From: Halomicrobium zhouii
GTDB taxonomy: Archaea > Halobacteriota > Halobacteria > Halobacteriales > Haloarculaceae
Assembly: GCF_900114435.1 (NCBI RefSeq)
Contig: NZ_FOZK01000002.1
Location: forward strand, 310,001 to 374,000
Length of the DNA: 64,000 bases
Reading direction: 5' to 3'
The position numbers and the translations under genes are program-made. Below are positions 17,901 to 26,678 of the stretch, piece by piece. Below the pieces are notes generated by a model. That model saw nothing but the letters and a program-made list of their open reading frames with translations, ran no database searches and was not told the origin of the DNA. Numbering within the stretch: position 1 is the stretch's first letter; each line of letters begins with the position of its first letter.

Positions 17901-20900
17901 TATCAACTGCGTCGCTTCGAGTTCCGGACCAACATCCAATTCGAGGTCGCCTTCGATCGGCCAGAGTGGACTAGTCCGGAGCTGGGCCATCCCTAACGCC
18001 GGGATAGTGTGGTGAGGACTACCCAGTTGGTGACTGTAGTACGGCCCATTACACAACCAAGCCGTATCCGCAATCGTTTCCTCCATTTCCGGCCAGACGA
18101 GGACCACTGCATCCCGGAACGCGCGTTGCTGCGACGCTGCTAATTCATCGTTCAATTCCGAAAAGTACCACCACGTCGGAATCGCCAAGTCACTGTGCTT
18201 CTTGTCCCATCTATCGACTCCGTTCTTGAGCCATCCTTCCTGACATCTCCCAGAATGACTTGCGCTGAACACGGGATGGTGCTCGGCTTGCCAACATAGC
18301 TGTCGATAGGTTTCGAGAAGGGGTTCTGGCGGATCAATCTGGGTGTCAGCATCAATCTCCACGTTCGACGGGTCCTTTGTGAGTTCTTGTACTGTCTCCA
18401 CTGATAATGCGCCGGTTCGCTGGTCGCTGTCGTCCAACCCTGGAAAGAGCCATCCCCACTCAATGTGGGGGCCGACCTGGACACCGAGGTGTAGCAGGAA
18501 ATCAACGAGCCAGCGATCCTGGCCCTCGTCGTGGCTGTCGACTTTATCTCTAATCGGCTGCCACCGGTCATCCTCCGGTGGCGCTAAAACAGGCGTCGTC
18601 TGCGACCGGAACTGGTCCGCGTGCTCAATCGCGCCAGCCCAGCGCCGCAGCGCCTCTACTCGTTCGGCTACCGCGTCCTCGTTGTTGTCGACGAACGGGC
18701 TGTCAGGCTCCGGTTTCCCCTCCACCCGTGTCGCAACGTCTTCGAATTTTGCGGCCCAATTGACACCAAAGACCAAATCTTCTGCCCGGTGATACCCTCC
18801 GTCTTCAGCCGGCAAGGGAAGCGACCGGACGTACCGGCGTTCGAGGAACTCTGTGTTCTCCGGTTTGGTCGTGAGTGGCTCACCAGTCAACAGGTTCTCG
18901 ACTTCATCGTAGCGGCGGTGATGATATGGTTCTGGAGCCAACCACTGCGCCGGGTTCGTATCGGCGATTCTCCGATACAGGTCCAAGAGGTACGCAATAA
19001 CCGGGTCCGGTTCGTCAACAGGGTCGGCTGAATAGCCGCCCGCATCTGCAGCAATCCGGAGATAGAACCCGGCCGGACTCTCGAGTTTCCGGGTCCCCCA
19101 CGCGTTATTGAAATTCGCCAACTCCCCTGCCCACTTTGCGACCGGAGGTATCACATATACCGGTAACTGTGATGGCGGTGCTGGAAGACGTGTGGTGGTG
19201 GATTCCTGGGCACCTCCCTCATCGGCAACTTCACGGCGAAACACGATGCGATCGTTTCGCCGGTGGCGTCCATCCTCGCTCTGTCCACGACTGGGTGACG
19301 CTCGAACCAGCCGAGTCACCTGTACGCCGGACTCTACTTGTCCGTCGGAGTCGTCGACTGCCTCTTGGCGTTCTGCCGGGAGTAACGGAACAGCGGCCGT
19401 ACCTAAGTTCTGTGCGGCATCCGTGATATTGCTGTCATTGTCGTCTCCGTCGTCTGTCCGATGCCGGTCGAACGCGTCGATTACAGCAGCGAAATACTCA
19501 GTCGCCAAATCTGAATCGTCGACGTCAACGTGCCACCAGTCGGATGACCGGTCACGCACCGATTCCGTCGAATCGAGTCCACCTGCTTCACACAGAATCG
19601 TCACCCAATCTGGACCATCCTGGGTGTCTGGAAGTCGATCAATAACGTCAGATAGCCCGATTGCAGAGAGGATGCTGCGAACCCGAGATTGGCGACTTTC
19701 GGGGAGGGCGCCGTGCCACATTTCGCCGTTCGCAATCGAGGATTCTGTTGGGAGCGGTGCGGCGGCCGTGTCGAACGCGTCTTGACGCAGTACCTCGAAC
19801 GCCGACAATCGTTCTGGCGCCAGCAATGTCTCCGTCGGCCGGAGCGTCCCACCAGCTGCCGCTGGAACCATCGGCGATTCCCGCAGCGCCGCTAATGTAT
19901 CTTCGACGAATTCCCTGACAAGTCTTCCCGCAGCCTCGTCGTCGCGATCCGAGGCTGGCTCCGTCACCGGCGCCATGACCCACGGCATCCACTCGTGAAA
20001 CAAGGGATGAGAATGCGAATACGTGCTGGATATCTCGTCCAGATCTGGGGGAGCAGCACAGTCTTCGGCAGCAGTGCCAATCAACTCTGGTAGTTTCTCG
20101 AGAAGGTCCTCGTTTTTGGCCTTGTCCGCGAGTTGCTGGCGGTCGAATCCAACTTCGAACGGGGCGTGGACGACGAACGGAAATGGTGTCGACGCCTCTG
20201 AAATCGGGTAATAGAGATGCAACGGCTCTGCTTGCTCTTCGTCGTCCCACCAGTCTGCTCCTGGTTGCGGCGCTTCACAGAGAACCCGGAGCTCCGAGGA
20301 GGCCTCCACATCGGCAGGCGTTGCAGTATCGCCGCCGAGCCACTCGTAGTCCTCTGGGTCAAGCGTCTCGGAGTACCGCCGAAACCAATGTGATTTGACG
20401 TTGCTCCCCGCATCACGCTCCTCAGTCACCCGCACGACCGAGCGCTGAACGTTCGAATCAGAATCGACAACCCCCTCGTCGGTCTCCAGAACTGAGAGCT
20501 TCCGCTGGTCTCGAAGCTCCAGGCCTTCAGTCGAAGAGTCGGTTCCGAATCTCAAGAATTCGATTTCCTCGATGTCCTCCAGAAGCACCAGTGTTGCAGC
20601 CGAAAACGACTCACACTCACGCCAGAGCTCGTCCTGTTGACTCGCCGATTCCGGCCCATCGAAGGTCGAGCTCTGGCGATTATCATCGAACTCGGCCGCT
20701 GCCGCCGAATCCTGTTGTTTGAGTTGCTCGTAGGTCCCGTCCAGTAAGCTGTTCCACAAGTCGTCATCATAATCGAGTTCGACGACACTCCGATACCGGC
20801 CGGCATGGGGGGTGAGTTGGTCTAATGCCGCATCGGTAACGTTGAGGGCTTCCCGTTCTGTGTCCCCCCCGTCAAGTAGCAACTCTGCAAGGTCGCGGCC

Positions 20901-21695
20901 AGGGCTCGCCGAGGTGAACCCATCAGTATCCGTGAATGGGTACCGGAATAGTGACAACCGCGGTAAATCCGCAAGTACCTGTGCTGGCTCCGGCGGCGTC
21001 GGTGGTTGGTCGGGCCGCTCGATCTCCAAGATTCTCTTAACATCCACGTTGTCGGAGACAGGTGCCTCAGAAGAATTCCGGAGTAACTCAGTAATAATCT
21101 GCTGGTATTCGCCGATCTCAGATGATTCAACTGCGTCCTCTATCTGTTGTCGGCGGTCGTCGTCGGAAAGAATCTGATTGTAGGCGTCCAGCAGCATCAG
21201 GACGCTGCGGCCTCTGGAGAACCGTGCCTCGATGCGATGGTTGTTCAGGACAGAGCGGATGGCGAACTGATCACCGCGCTGCAGAATCGATTTCAGTCCG
21301 ACACCTTTCTCGCCGATGGCGCCCTTATCCCTGGCTTTCTTCGAGCGGCCGAGCCCCGTAACCGCCTCGAAGACACCTTCGTCGTGTAGTTGGAACGGGC
21401 GGCCCGTGTTCGCGACGAGGAGGGCCTCCGGCGTGACGAGTACTGCTACGGATTGGGTTTCGGGAGTCGTCTCGTCGTCGCGAATCGCGTCTCTTGCGTT
21501 CTGAATCAGTTCGAGGACTGTTCGGTTCTCGTGTGTGGCGGCGACAACCTGGTCACCGATTCCGAGATCGCCTTCCTTGCTCCACCGCGTTTCGTTAGTC
21601 AGTTCAGCAATTAGCTCACTGTTTTCGTCACTGCACTTGTCGGCAAGTTGTTCTGAAGGTGTGTTAGTACTCACGGAGATTCTATTCCTGATCAC
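14997..21695 (-). CDS. Giant GHKL ATPase-DUF3883 protein, predicted defence nuclease
   Basis: This 2232-residue protein starts at GTG 21695. Residues 61-138 form a sacsin/Hsp90-type GHKL ATP site: LELIQNARDAI (N box, Glu62, Asn66, Asp69), VANTGRPF in place of the usual DNG box, and GEKGVGLKSIL (G2). A central region of about 1800 residues is helical and acidic without recognised domains. The C-terminus matches the DUF3883/NO VEIN pattern: GFDYIDP near 2099, VEVKAVH near 2127, then LTGNEFRMAR. The D...E-x-K spacing fits a PD-(D/E)XK nuclease fold. Proteins of this design occur in prokaryotic defence islands, and the integrase-flanked position beside a GmrSD gene supports that role. ATP-gated cleavage of invading DNA is inferred. 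Confidence 0.9.
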   Translation of the reverse strand: MIRNRISVSTNTPSEQLADKCSDENSELIAELTNETRWSKEGDLGIGDQVVAATHENRTVLELIQNARDAIRDDETTPETQSVAVLVTPEALLVANTGRPFQLHDEGVFEAVTGLGRSKKARDKGAIGEKGVGLKSILQRGDQFAIRSVLNNHRIEARFSRGRSVLMLLDAYNQILSDDDRRQQIEDAVESSEIGEYQQIITELLRNSSEAPVSDNVDVKRILEIERPDQPPTPPEPAQVLADLPRLSLFRYPFTDTDGFTSASPGRDLAELLLDGGDTEREALNVTDAALDQLTPHAGRYRSVVELDYDDDLWNSLLDGTYEQLKQQDSAAAAEFDDNRQSSTFDGPESASQQDELWRECESFSAATLVLLEDIEEIEFLRFGTDSSTEGLELRDQRKLSVLETDEGVVDSDSNVQRSVVRVTEERDAGSNVKSHWFRRYSETLDPEDYEWLGGDTATPADVEASSELRVLCEAPQPGADWWDDEEQAEPLHLYYPISEASTPFPFVVHAPFEVGFDRQQLADKAKNEDLLEKLPELIGTAAEDCAAPPDLDEISSTYSHSHPLFHEWMPWVMAPVTEPASDRDDEAAGRLVREFVEDTLAALRESPMVPAAAGGTLRPTETLLAPERLSAFEVLRQDAFDTAAAPLPTESSIANGEMWHGALPESRQSRVRSILSAIGLSDVIDRLPDTQDGPDWVTILCEAGGLDSTESVRDRSSDWWHVDVDDSDLATEYFAAVIDAFDRHRTDDGDDNDSNITDAAQNLGTAAVPLLPAERQEAVDDSDGQVESGVQVTRLVRASPSRGQSEDGRHRRNDRIVFRREVADEGGAQESTTTRLPAPPSQLPVYVIPPVAKWAGELANFNNAWGTRKLESPAGFYLRIAADAGGYSADPVDEPDPVIAYLLDLYRRIADTNPAQWLAPEPYHHRRYDEVENLLTGEPLTTKPENTEFLERRYVRSLPLPAEDGGYHRAEDLVFGVNWAAKFEDVATRVEGKPEPDSPFVDNNEDAVAERVEALRRWAGAIEHADQFRSQTTPVLAPPEDDRWQPIRDKVDSHDEGQDRWLVDFLLHLGVQVGPHIEWGWLFPGLDDSDQRTGALSVETVQELTKDPSNVEIDADTQIDPPEPLLETYRQLCWQAEHHPVFSASHSGRCQEGWLKNGVDRWDKKHSDLAIPTWWYFSELNDELAASQQRAFRDAVVLVWPEMEETIADTAWLCNGPYYSHQLGSPHHTIPALGMAQLRTSPLWPIEGDLELDVGPELEATQLITEQDARGAAQYLPRADVKKVSNQANDSVAGVNPIEATDVQRLLGELSAGPIESLTPAEAAKRLSWFVNEHTDCQSTRFEVGTERLQPLVGEWSASKYIDPVYSLMRRLQSMSHITHRVSDDDQQIQWIRRDIKKFGVRLPVRWHGESYVFAISGDKGESTGSTGVTQDIVPTIFKENLRQYARQRYRAPDATVAIVERPAQEASAIADILGDGVDDSESASPPFGIAVQSENPELESVTADTLPTNAEHKALEDLKQALNERHEILVAGYKEQATNPNVEETYETLDELFSRPLGVADVEDTAGRNSAEWIPDSEDGRVPSRIAVYGRAIEEHAPSDGSDSEAVDDWRQVEEIPRYLAADALEQILDNYGLGDVFENILMKGIEVGRAEYKDTIEQIEKSREDYETRELKRVHSALEALVRSQNAGASPPDIVGDHGAALDALTNPPESSTHSFLEEWMAVLESVGLPPEQCIEAATAEDHITRQLKLAQLLREYDGVERVLDEDEWRSLRTLRGSRDIDELRLYLDAVEKVEAFFSQLDRRDRINDDAIVVALQAVEEATPPSAFDTVGEIVPNGEKLPQSIRSQFVVELLDIESEASNDDIVPMAIIEAVEQWCQDRYEALRDASITTDQDILSKVESLIDAVATPSEAKGQIQEVLQEALREDAGQRSPSQQSQRRKKTLDWVANDADEVDDVVEDNVESTTFEPEEPGDDMQAPSINDTQSSGRQNAEISDGRGRDAELICLSRAWDRFRTSSSTCREAIVDEVERWRSCENWRLKPLDKLTIQFETGNSSEDTVSVLRRYLCASEVEDSEPARRAFHAVFDTSAERGPGFDYIDPFAGLPMSVDADTDWRPDSMRRVEVKAVHPNRADSGRIKLTGNEFRMARRPGPTLGEHGAKDSIESVDRYLLRLVVLPTNWDAQHTRDSGIELRDITDFVAYTDFDSDGDPYWEKLRGGSFYVGFEYR

Positions 21696-21701
21696 CAGAC
21701 A

Positions 21702-22160
21702 CTATCCGCTTTCCAATAAAATGTGGCGGCCGAATACGAAATCGAGAGTGTCGAAACTGATTTGGCCCCGTTTGGAACGGCTGATGTGTACTTCTGCGGC
21801 CAGCCATCCATCCTCGCTAGCACCAACGAGGACGGGCAGCACCAACTGATGGACCGGTTGCTCATGGACGCGCCCACTGATGTCCGCACCGACGAGGATA
21901 TCCGGCGTCTCGAAGACTGCACCATCGGCGTGTATCGATCCCGTGATTGCGGCACCATCGAGCAGAAGCGGCACCTCAACGGTGGCCTTCGTAAGGACGA
22001 CATCGTCATCGATGACCGCGCCTCAACCATCGATGGGCTCACCAGTCGCCGTCGTGGTGGTCTCGTCCTGAAGATCGAGGCTAGGAAGCCGTCCCCCCGC
22101 AAATACCAAGGCTGCATCGCTGTCCGTGAGTGTCTGCAGGAATTGATCGGTGATCCGTCT
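21702..22160 (-). pseudogene. Remnant with bactofilin-like beta-helix repeats
   Basis: On the minus strand one frame reads as a good protein: DAALVFAGGRLPSLDL, then GEPIDG, an in-frame TGA near 22030, and then GAVIDDDVVLTKATVEV and LLLDGAAITGSIHADGAVF up to a stop at 21702. Short repeated strands with Gly-Ile/Val spacing resemble polymer-forming bactofilin-type beta helices. The stop codon and the lack of an upstream start mark it as broken. An antisense frame of similar length (21723-22190) is Arg-rich and poor, and was rejected. Function is uncertain. Confidence 0.45.
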
Positions 22161-22186
22161 GTACTAAACGATTCGTCGTCGTCCGC

Positions 22187-22360
22187 CTAGCCGACCAGGA
22201 CCTGATCCACCGGCCACGAAAAGAGCCCGTCGGCGACACCGCCTTCCACACTGTGCCGCTGTCCGGGGTACGAGGACTTTATCAAAACCATAATCTCGGT
22301 CGAGCAGAACACCAGTACAAAGCCTGCGAAGAGTGCGATGATCGGGTCGCGCGGTCAGGT
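22187..22360 (-). pseudogene. Fragment of a membrane protein
   Basis: A minus-strand frame ending at a TAG at 22187 contains a hydrophobic segment (PIIALFAGFVLVFC) followed by a polar tail ending in DQVLVG. Upstream it is interrupted by stops. It may be the other half of the neighbouring beta-helix remnant, since some haloarchaeal proteins combine such repeats with membrane segments. The support is weak. Confidence 0.25.
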
Positions 22361-22604
22361 TGAAGATTCTCCACATATCTGCGCTCAGGCAGGCGTGCAA
22401 CCGCCGGCTGGCCCACGATACAAAAACCATAATGAGATGAGGCATCCAAAGGGGACTCGGTACCACTGAGCCGAACTATCAAAGGCGGCCGCTCGATAAT
22501 CTTAGCTCGATGATTTCAGCACTGAGTTCCTATGTGCACTCCCTCTTGTAACCTATATGTAGCTATCCAATTATATTACCACCATTAGTTATTTCTCGTT
22601 GTCC

Positions 22605-22610
22605 AAGGAG
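22605..22610 (+). promoter_or_regulatory. Shine-Dalgarno of the GmrSD gene
   Basis: aaggag lies eight bases before the GTG at 22619 and fixes that codon as the start. Most genes in the window lack such a site, in line with leaderless haloarchaeal mRNAs. Confidence 0.55.
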
Positions 22611-22618
22611 TCTTACGT

Positions 22619-25192
22619 GTGACCCAGCTTTCTCAAGATCATCGATTGGAGGAGTTCGAAACCTCCTCGGGAACAATCCTCGAAGCATTAGATATTACTG
22701 ACGAATCTTGGTTTCAAGTTATCAAAAATCGGTCCTTCAGAGTCCCGGAATACCAAAGAAATTACTCTTGGGGGGATACTCAACGAGACGAATTCTGGTC
22801 AACGTTAAAACGAAATTTTGTCGATCTTGGACCGCTTCCTTCTGATCTTGATGAGATGGATCTTTCAGGCCTGTACATGGGGGCAGTATACATCGCTGTT
22901 CCAGGACCGGAAGACGAGCAAGAAAAACTCGATATCGTCGATGGACAACAGCGTTTTGCTTCCTTCCAACTATTGATTAAGGCCCTCAATGACAACATCC
23001 TTAGTCTAAAAGAAGAGGCTCGAGATCAAGGAAAACATGATCTCGTTTCGGAGCTTACGGAGGTAGAGGTAAAACTCGAAAAGGGATACTCTGGGACCGA
23101 ACCCTCAGTAAAACTGAATTCAGAAGACCGGGAATTTTTCGCAGCATTAGCAGCATATCCAGAAAACTGGTACATTGATGTCCGTGATTTTCTAGTTGAC
23201 CAGATTGATAAACACCCAGACATAACAGGCAGAAACCGACCTAGGGCTAAGACTATTGAGGAACTCGCTGAGGCTATTCAAGAACCGATCCAATTCAACG
23301 GAGATGACAATCTCACAGACGATTCGGCATTTGAAGCCGATAAGGATGGAGACGAAGATGCGAAACTCGGGAAACACGTCCGGTTCCTCAATTCGCACGA
23401 ACGAATGTTGGAGGCATACAGTGAAGCCTACGAGTTGATAGAGACTCTCCAAGATGAAGAGACAAATGGAGAGCTGGCTCAACGAGCTTATATTACGATG
23501 AACTTTTCCTCTTTCGTTCTTCATGCGATTGCGGTCGATCGGTGTTTAATTACGGAGCCGAACCCCGACCTGCGGCTTGACATTTTCCAATCGATAAACG
23601 ACAAGGGGCTCGCATTACACGATGTAGACAAAATTAGAGCTCGAATCAAACACCGTCTAGTTGGCTCAGGATCAAGTGGGGTAATGGAGGAATGGCGGGA
23701 AACACTTGCTCGGTTTGATGGTGACAAAGATGATATTAAAGAGATGCTGAAGTACTTTGTCGCTGCAAAAGAAGACAGCGTGAATAAGATTTCGGAAGCA
23801 AACAATGCAGTCATGCAAGTCTTTGACCGGTCCACACCAGAGAGGTCGAATGTCACACCATTGCTGACGCAGGATAATGCTGAAAACCTCGTGACCGAAG
23901 TCTCAACGTATTCCAAGTACTATGATGATCTCTATCAGTGTGAGTTCAACCACTTTGACCGATCGATTGATGATAACAATCGGAAAGAAGTAAAACGGAT
24001 ACTCAACCGTGTAGGCAAAAAAATTGAAGCAGAACAGTGGCAGGCACTTGGTCCGTTTGTGTATATGATGGTAGACCAAGGTGCACCGGAGGACTATGAC
24101 GAAGAAGATATTGGGAATTTCTTATTTGAGGTGTTTGATGCCATTGAGGTTCTTACCCTCCGGCAATCGATTAGCGACCACAGTGGGGAAGCTATCGAGG
24201 GAGTCTATGTCAACGCTGTCCAAAACTTCAATAATCGGTCTTCGGATCAATTCGACGCCACCAAGATTGTCTTAGACATTGTCGAGGATGCGAGCAATCA
24301 GACAGAGGACCTCTTCGAAGATGGAATGATTTATCATGCCGTAAAGAACCGTAATTGGACTTCTAGTGACCTAGGGCGGTGTATCCTTCAACGTACGACA
24401 AGTAGATATCTTAAGGAAGAAGATATGGGACTCGAGGTTCGAGACTACTCAGATGTCGATGTTGAGCACATTCTTCCACAAACACCTATCTCCGATGAGG
24501 CAGGGAGAAGTGCCTCAAGTTCGGAACCCGGGAAATATGCCTGGTTAGACTACTTCTTCCGGGTTAACGAGACTGATGAAGACTCACAGATCGCACAGGC
24601 TATAAAAGTACTAAAGGATCAAAGTATCTCGTCTCTACAGGCAAGCGATGTAGATTCGGACGATCTTGGAGATGAGGTTAACGAAGATGAGATACTAAAC
24701 ATCCAAGAGGAGGTATTCAAGCGATTCGTCGATGATATCGCAAATCTTCTAATTCTAGTTAATCAGGACAACCAAGAGTTAGGGAACAAACTTCTCTCCA
24801 AAAAATTACCTGTGTACTGGAGGGATACCTATATCAAAGTAATTATCAATGATTTCTTTAGCAATGAAGAGAATTCGCCGTTTATCGAATCGGAATATGT
24901 CAATCTTGATACGGGTGATGTCGACGAGATCAGGGGGGAGGATCACCTTTCCGACGATATTGCAGAGCAAGTGGATCGTTCGTGGACTTACGAAGTAATG
25001 TTTGAGCGTAAGGTGGACATGGTTCACCAGATATTGAAACGACTTACGTTCAATCTTGAGCCAGATAGCTCGGGTGGAGACAGAGATGAATCCGTTGGGG
25101 TCGACAAAAGCGAGTTCGATGGGCTCAGAGACCAAATTAAAGCTGCCGTAGACGATGATCGTGAACGGCGAATATCCCGTCGGAACTTCTAA
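22619..25192 (+). CDS. GmrSD-type type IV restriction endonuclease (DUF262-DUF1524)
   Basis: This 857-residue single-chain protein begins at GTG 22619. Residues 42-51 (VPEYQRNYSW) and 106-112 (IVDGQQR) are the signature of the DUF262 ParB/Srx-like nucleotide-binding domain. Residues 615-621 (VEHILPQ) are the His-containing core of the DUF1524 HNH nuclease domain. Together these define GmrS and GmrD fused, as in BrxU and SspE. Such enzymes cut modified (glucosylated or phosphorothioated) DNA using NTP. The gene uses many AT-rich codons and is visibly lower in GC than the genes on either side, which suggests recent transfer. It stands alone between a degraded region and the right-hand integrase. 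Confidence 0.92.
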   Translation: MTQLSQDHRLEEFETSSGTILEALDITDESWFQVIKNRSFRVPEYQRNYSWGDTQRDEFWSTLKRNFVDLGPLPSDLDEMDLSGLYMGAVYIAVPGPEDEQEKLDIVDGQQRFASFQLLIKALNDNILSLKEEARDQGKHDLVSELTEVEVKLEKGYSGTEPSVKLNSEDREFFAALAAYPENWYIDVRDFLVDQIDKHPDITGRNRPRAKTIEELAEAIQEPIQFNGDDNLTDDSAFEADKDGDEDAKLGKHVRFLNSHERMLEAYSEAYELIETLQDEETNGELAQRAYITMNFSSFVLHAIAVDRCLITEPNPDLRLDIFQSINDKGLALHDVDKIRARIKHRLVGSGSSGVMEEWRETLARFDGDKDDIKEMLKYFVAAKEDSVNKISEANNAVMQVFDRSTPERSNVTPLLTQDNAENLVTEVSTYSKYYDDLYQCEFNHFDRSIDDNNRKEVKRILNRVGKKIEAEQWQALGPFVYMMVDQGAPEDYDEEDIGNFLFEVFDAIEVLTLRQSISDHSGEAIEGVYVNAVQNFNNRSSDQFDATKIVLDIVEDASNQTEDLFEDGMIYHAVKNRNWTSSDLGRCILQRTTSRYLKEEDMGLEVRDYSDVDVEHILPQTPISDEAGRSASSSEPGKYAWLDYFFRVNETDEDSQIAQAIKVLKDQSISSLQASDVDSDDLGDEVNEDEILNIQEEVFKRFVDDIANLLILVNQDNQELGNKLLSKKLPVYWRDTYIKVIINDFFSNEENSPFIESEYVNLDTGDVDEIRGEDHLSDDIAEQVDRSWTYEVMFERKVDMVHQILKRLTFNLEPDSSGGDRDESVGVDKSEFDGLRDQIKAAVDDDRERRISRRNF

Positions 25193-25444
25193 CATCATCT
25201 CTTATTAGAGAACAAAGGCACGATGGACACCGACGTCTACCTAACACCGAACAGGAAATAAGGATGGCTCGAGAACTTCCCGTCACCTGCTGGATTCCGT
25301 CATAGGTGGGTCAATCTCGACAATTGCGAGGCATCGACAAAATCGAGATCGGCGGCGAGTTGGATGGTGCTGGGCGAACGCCAGATCGAAGAAATTCTGA
25401 CATAGAATCGATGAACCATTACTTATTTGCGGAGGAGCGGCCGG

Positions 25445-26443
25445 TTAGAGGTTCTCTAAGTATCCGCGCCGCTGTTCCAGTTTCACCTCCTCAGAACGCT
25501 TGTCGTAGTGCTTGTCGAGGATGTCGCGGCTGACGTTCATCCTGTCGCCGATGACCTCGACGGGGACGTCTTTGGTCAGTGCGTGCGTGATACTCCCGCG
25601 GCGGATCGCGTGTGGACTCACGGCTTCCCCGCACTTTTCGCTCTCCGTGCCAGCACATTCGGGACACGGTTCACCTCTGAAGCACGGTGAGGTCACGCGA
25701 TAGACGCACCTCCGCATCGCGGTTTTCGAGAGGCGACCGTAGCGACTGGTAAACAGCGGCTCCCGGCCGGCGTCGTCGGTGTTCTCGATCCGAATGTTCT
25801 CGATGTACTGGGAGAGAACTTCCGCTAGATTCGACGTAATCGCGACGGGGCGCTCGCCGTTCGCGCCGTTCTTCAAGTGTGTCCCCTGGTCGGGCCGGTG
25901 AACGATCTCGATCGCTTCCTCTTCGAGGTGGAGGTCGCCGAGGTCGAGCGAGTTAGCACCGCCGAGTCGCATCCCGGTCTCCCAGAGCAACGCAAACAGG
26001 GCGTGGTCGAGCGACGCGTAGTTGAACGTCGAGAGGTGGTCTAGGATCTCCGAGGCCGGCTCGGACGACAGCGTCTCGTCTCGCCGCTCTTCCGCGGGCG
26101 TGACTCGCGGGACCATCACCTTGTCGTAGAGATTCGCGGCGACGGCTTCGATGGAGCCGGCCCACTTGAGGAATACCCTGATGGTACTCATCTGCTGATT
26201 CAGTGTGATCTTCGCGAGGTCGCCGGTGTCCTCCCGCCAAAGGCGGTATCGCTGAATGCTCCGGCCGGTCAGGGCGTTCATGTTGTCGATGTCGTTCAGG
26301 TCGCACCACTCGACGAACGGCTTCGTCCGGTAGCGGTGGGCCTGGACGGTCTTCACCGAGTACTGGCTCGCCTTGTGGTCGAGAAACAGTTCCTGTGCTT
26401 CGCGCGGTTCGATGGGTTCGAGATCTGTGGGGTTCGTGCTCAT
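25445..26443 (-). CDS. Tyrosine recombinase/integrase, complete
   Basis: The ATG at 26443 gives 332 residues; an upstream extension to 26536 is Arg-rich and unlike the family. Catalytic residues are all in one frame: Arg159 (GMRLGG), Lys191 (HLKNGANGE), His278 and Arg281 (PHAIRRG), His287, and Tyr313 (LDKHYDKR). A cysteine cluster (Cys254, 260, 263, 271) precedes the second box and may bind zinc. It is a paralogue of the frameshifted integrase at 13583 and faces it across the GHKL and GmrSD genes. It may therefore be the active recombinase for that segment. Confidence 0.92.
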   Translation of the reverse strand: MSTNPTDLEPIEPREAQELFLDHKASQYSVKTVQAHRYRTKPFVEWCDLNDIDNMNALTGRSIQRYRLWREDTGDLAKITLNQQMSTIRVFLKWAGSIEAVAANLYDKVMVPRVTPAEERRDETLSSEPASEILDHLSTFNYASLDHALFALLWETGMRLGGANSLDLGDLHLEEEAIEIVHRPDQGTHLKNGANGERPVAITSNLAEVLSQYIENIRIENTDDAGREPLFTSRYGRLSKTAMRRCVYRVTSPCFRGEPCPECAGTESEKCGEAVSPHAIRRGSITHALTKDVPVEVIGDRMNVSRDILDKHYDKRSEEVKLEQRRGYLENL

Positions 26444-26559
26444 GGTAGTCACGGAACCCCGCGAAACAGGCTGGCGCGCGCGAACCCGGAAGTGAAGGGA
26501 TCGTACGGGGTGGGAAGATGTCCCGCCCGGACCCACTCAGTTGACGGATGGACCTATTC

Positions 26560-26581
26560 TGATATATTGGCAGATAGCGGA
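26560..26581. repeat. 22-bp direct repeat, left of HNH gene
   Basis: tgatatattggcagatagcg at 26560-26579 begins a 22-bp unit that recurs at 27908-27929 with three changes. The two copies bracket the HNH-HTH gene. They could be target-site or attachment remnants, or repeated regulator sites. Confidence 0.4.
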
Positions 26582-26678
26582 CTGAATTTGGTTCACGAGG
26601 TCAAAAAACAAGGCTCGCTGGGTCTCGTTACCTACTACGTATTAGCGTTCGTTATGCTGGGCTTGCAAGATTATTTAG

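Noticed and set aside
21723-22190. 155-residue plus-strand frame
   Set aside because: The minus-strand frame with beta-helix repeats is more protein-like, even though it is interrupted. The plus-strand frame looks like its shadow.
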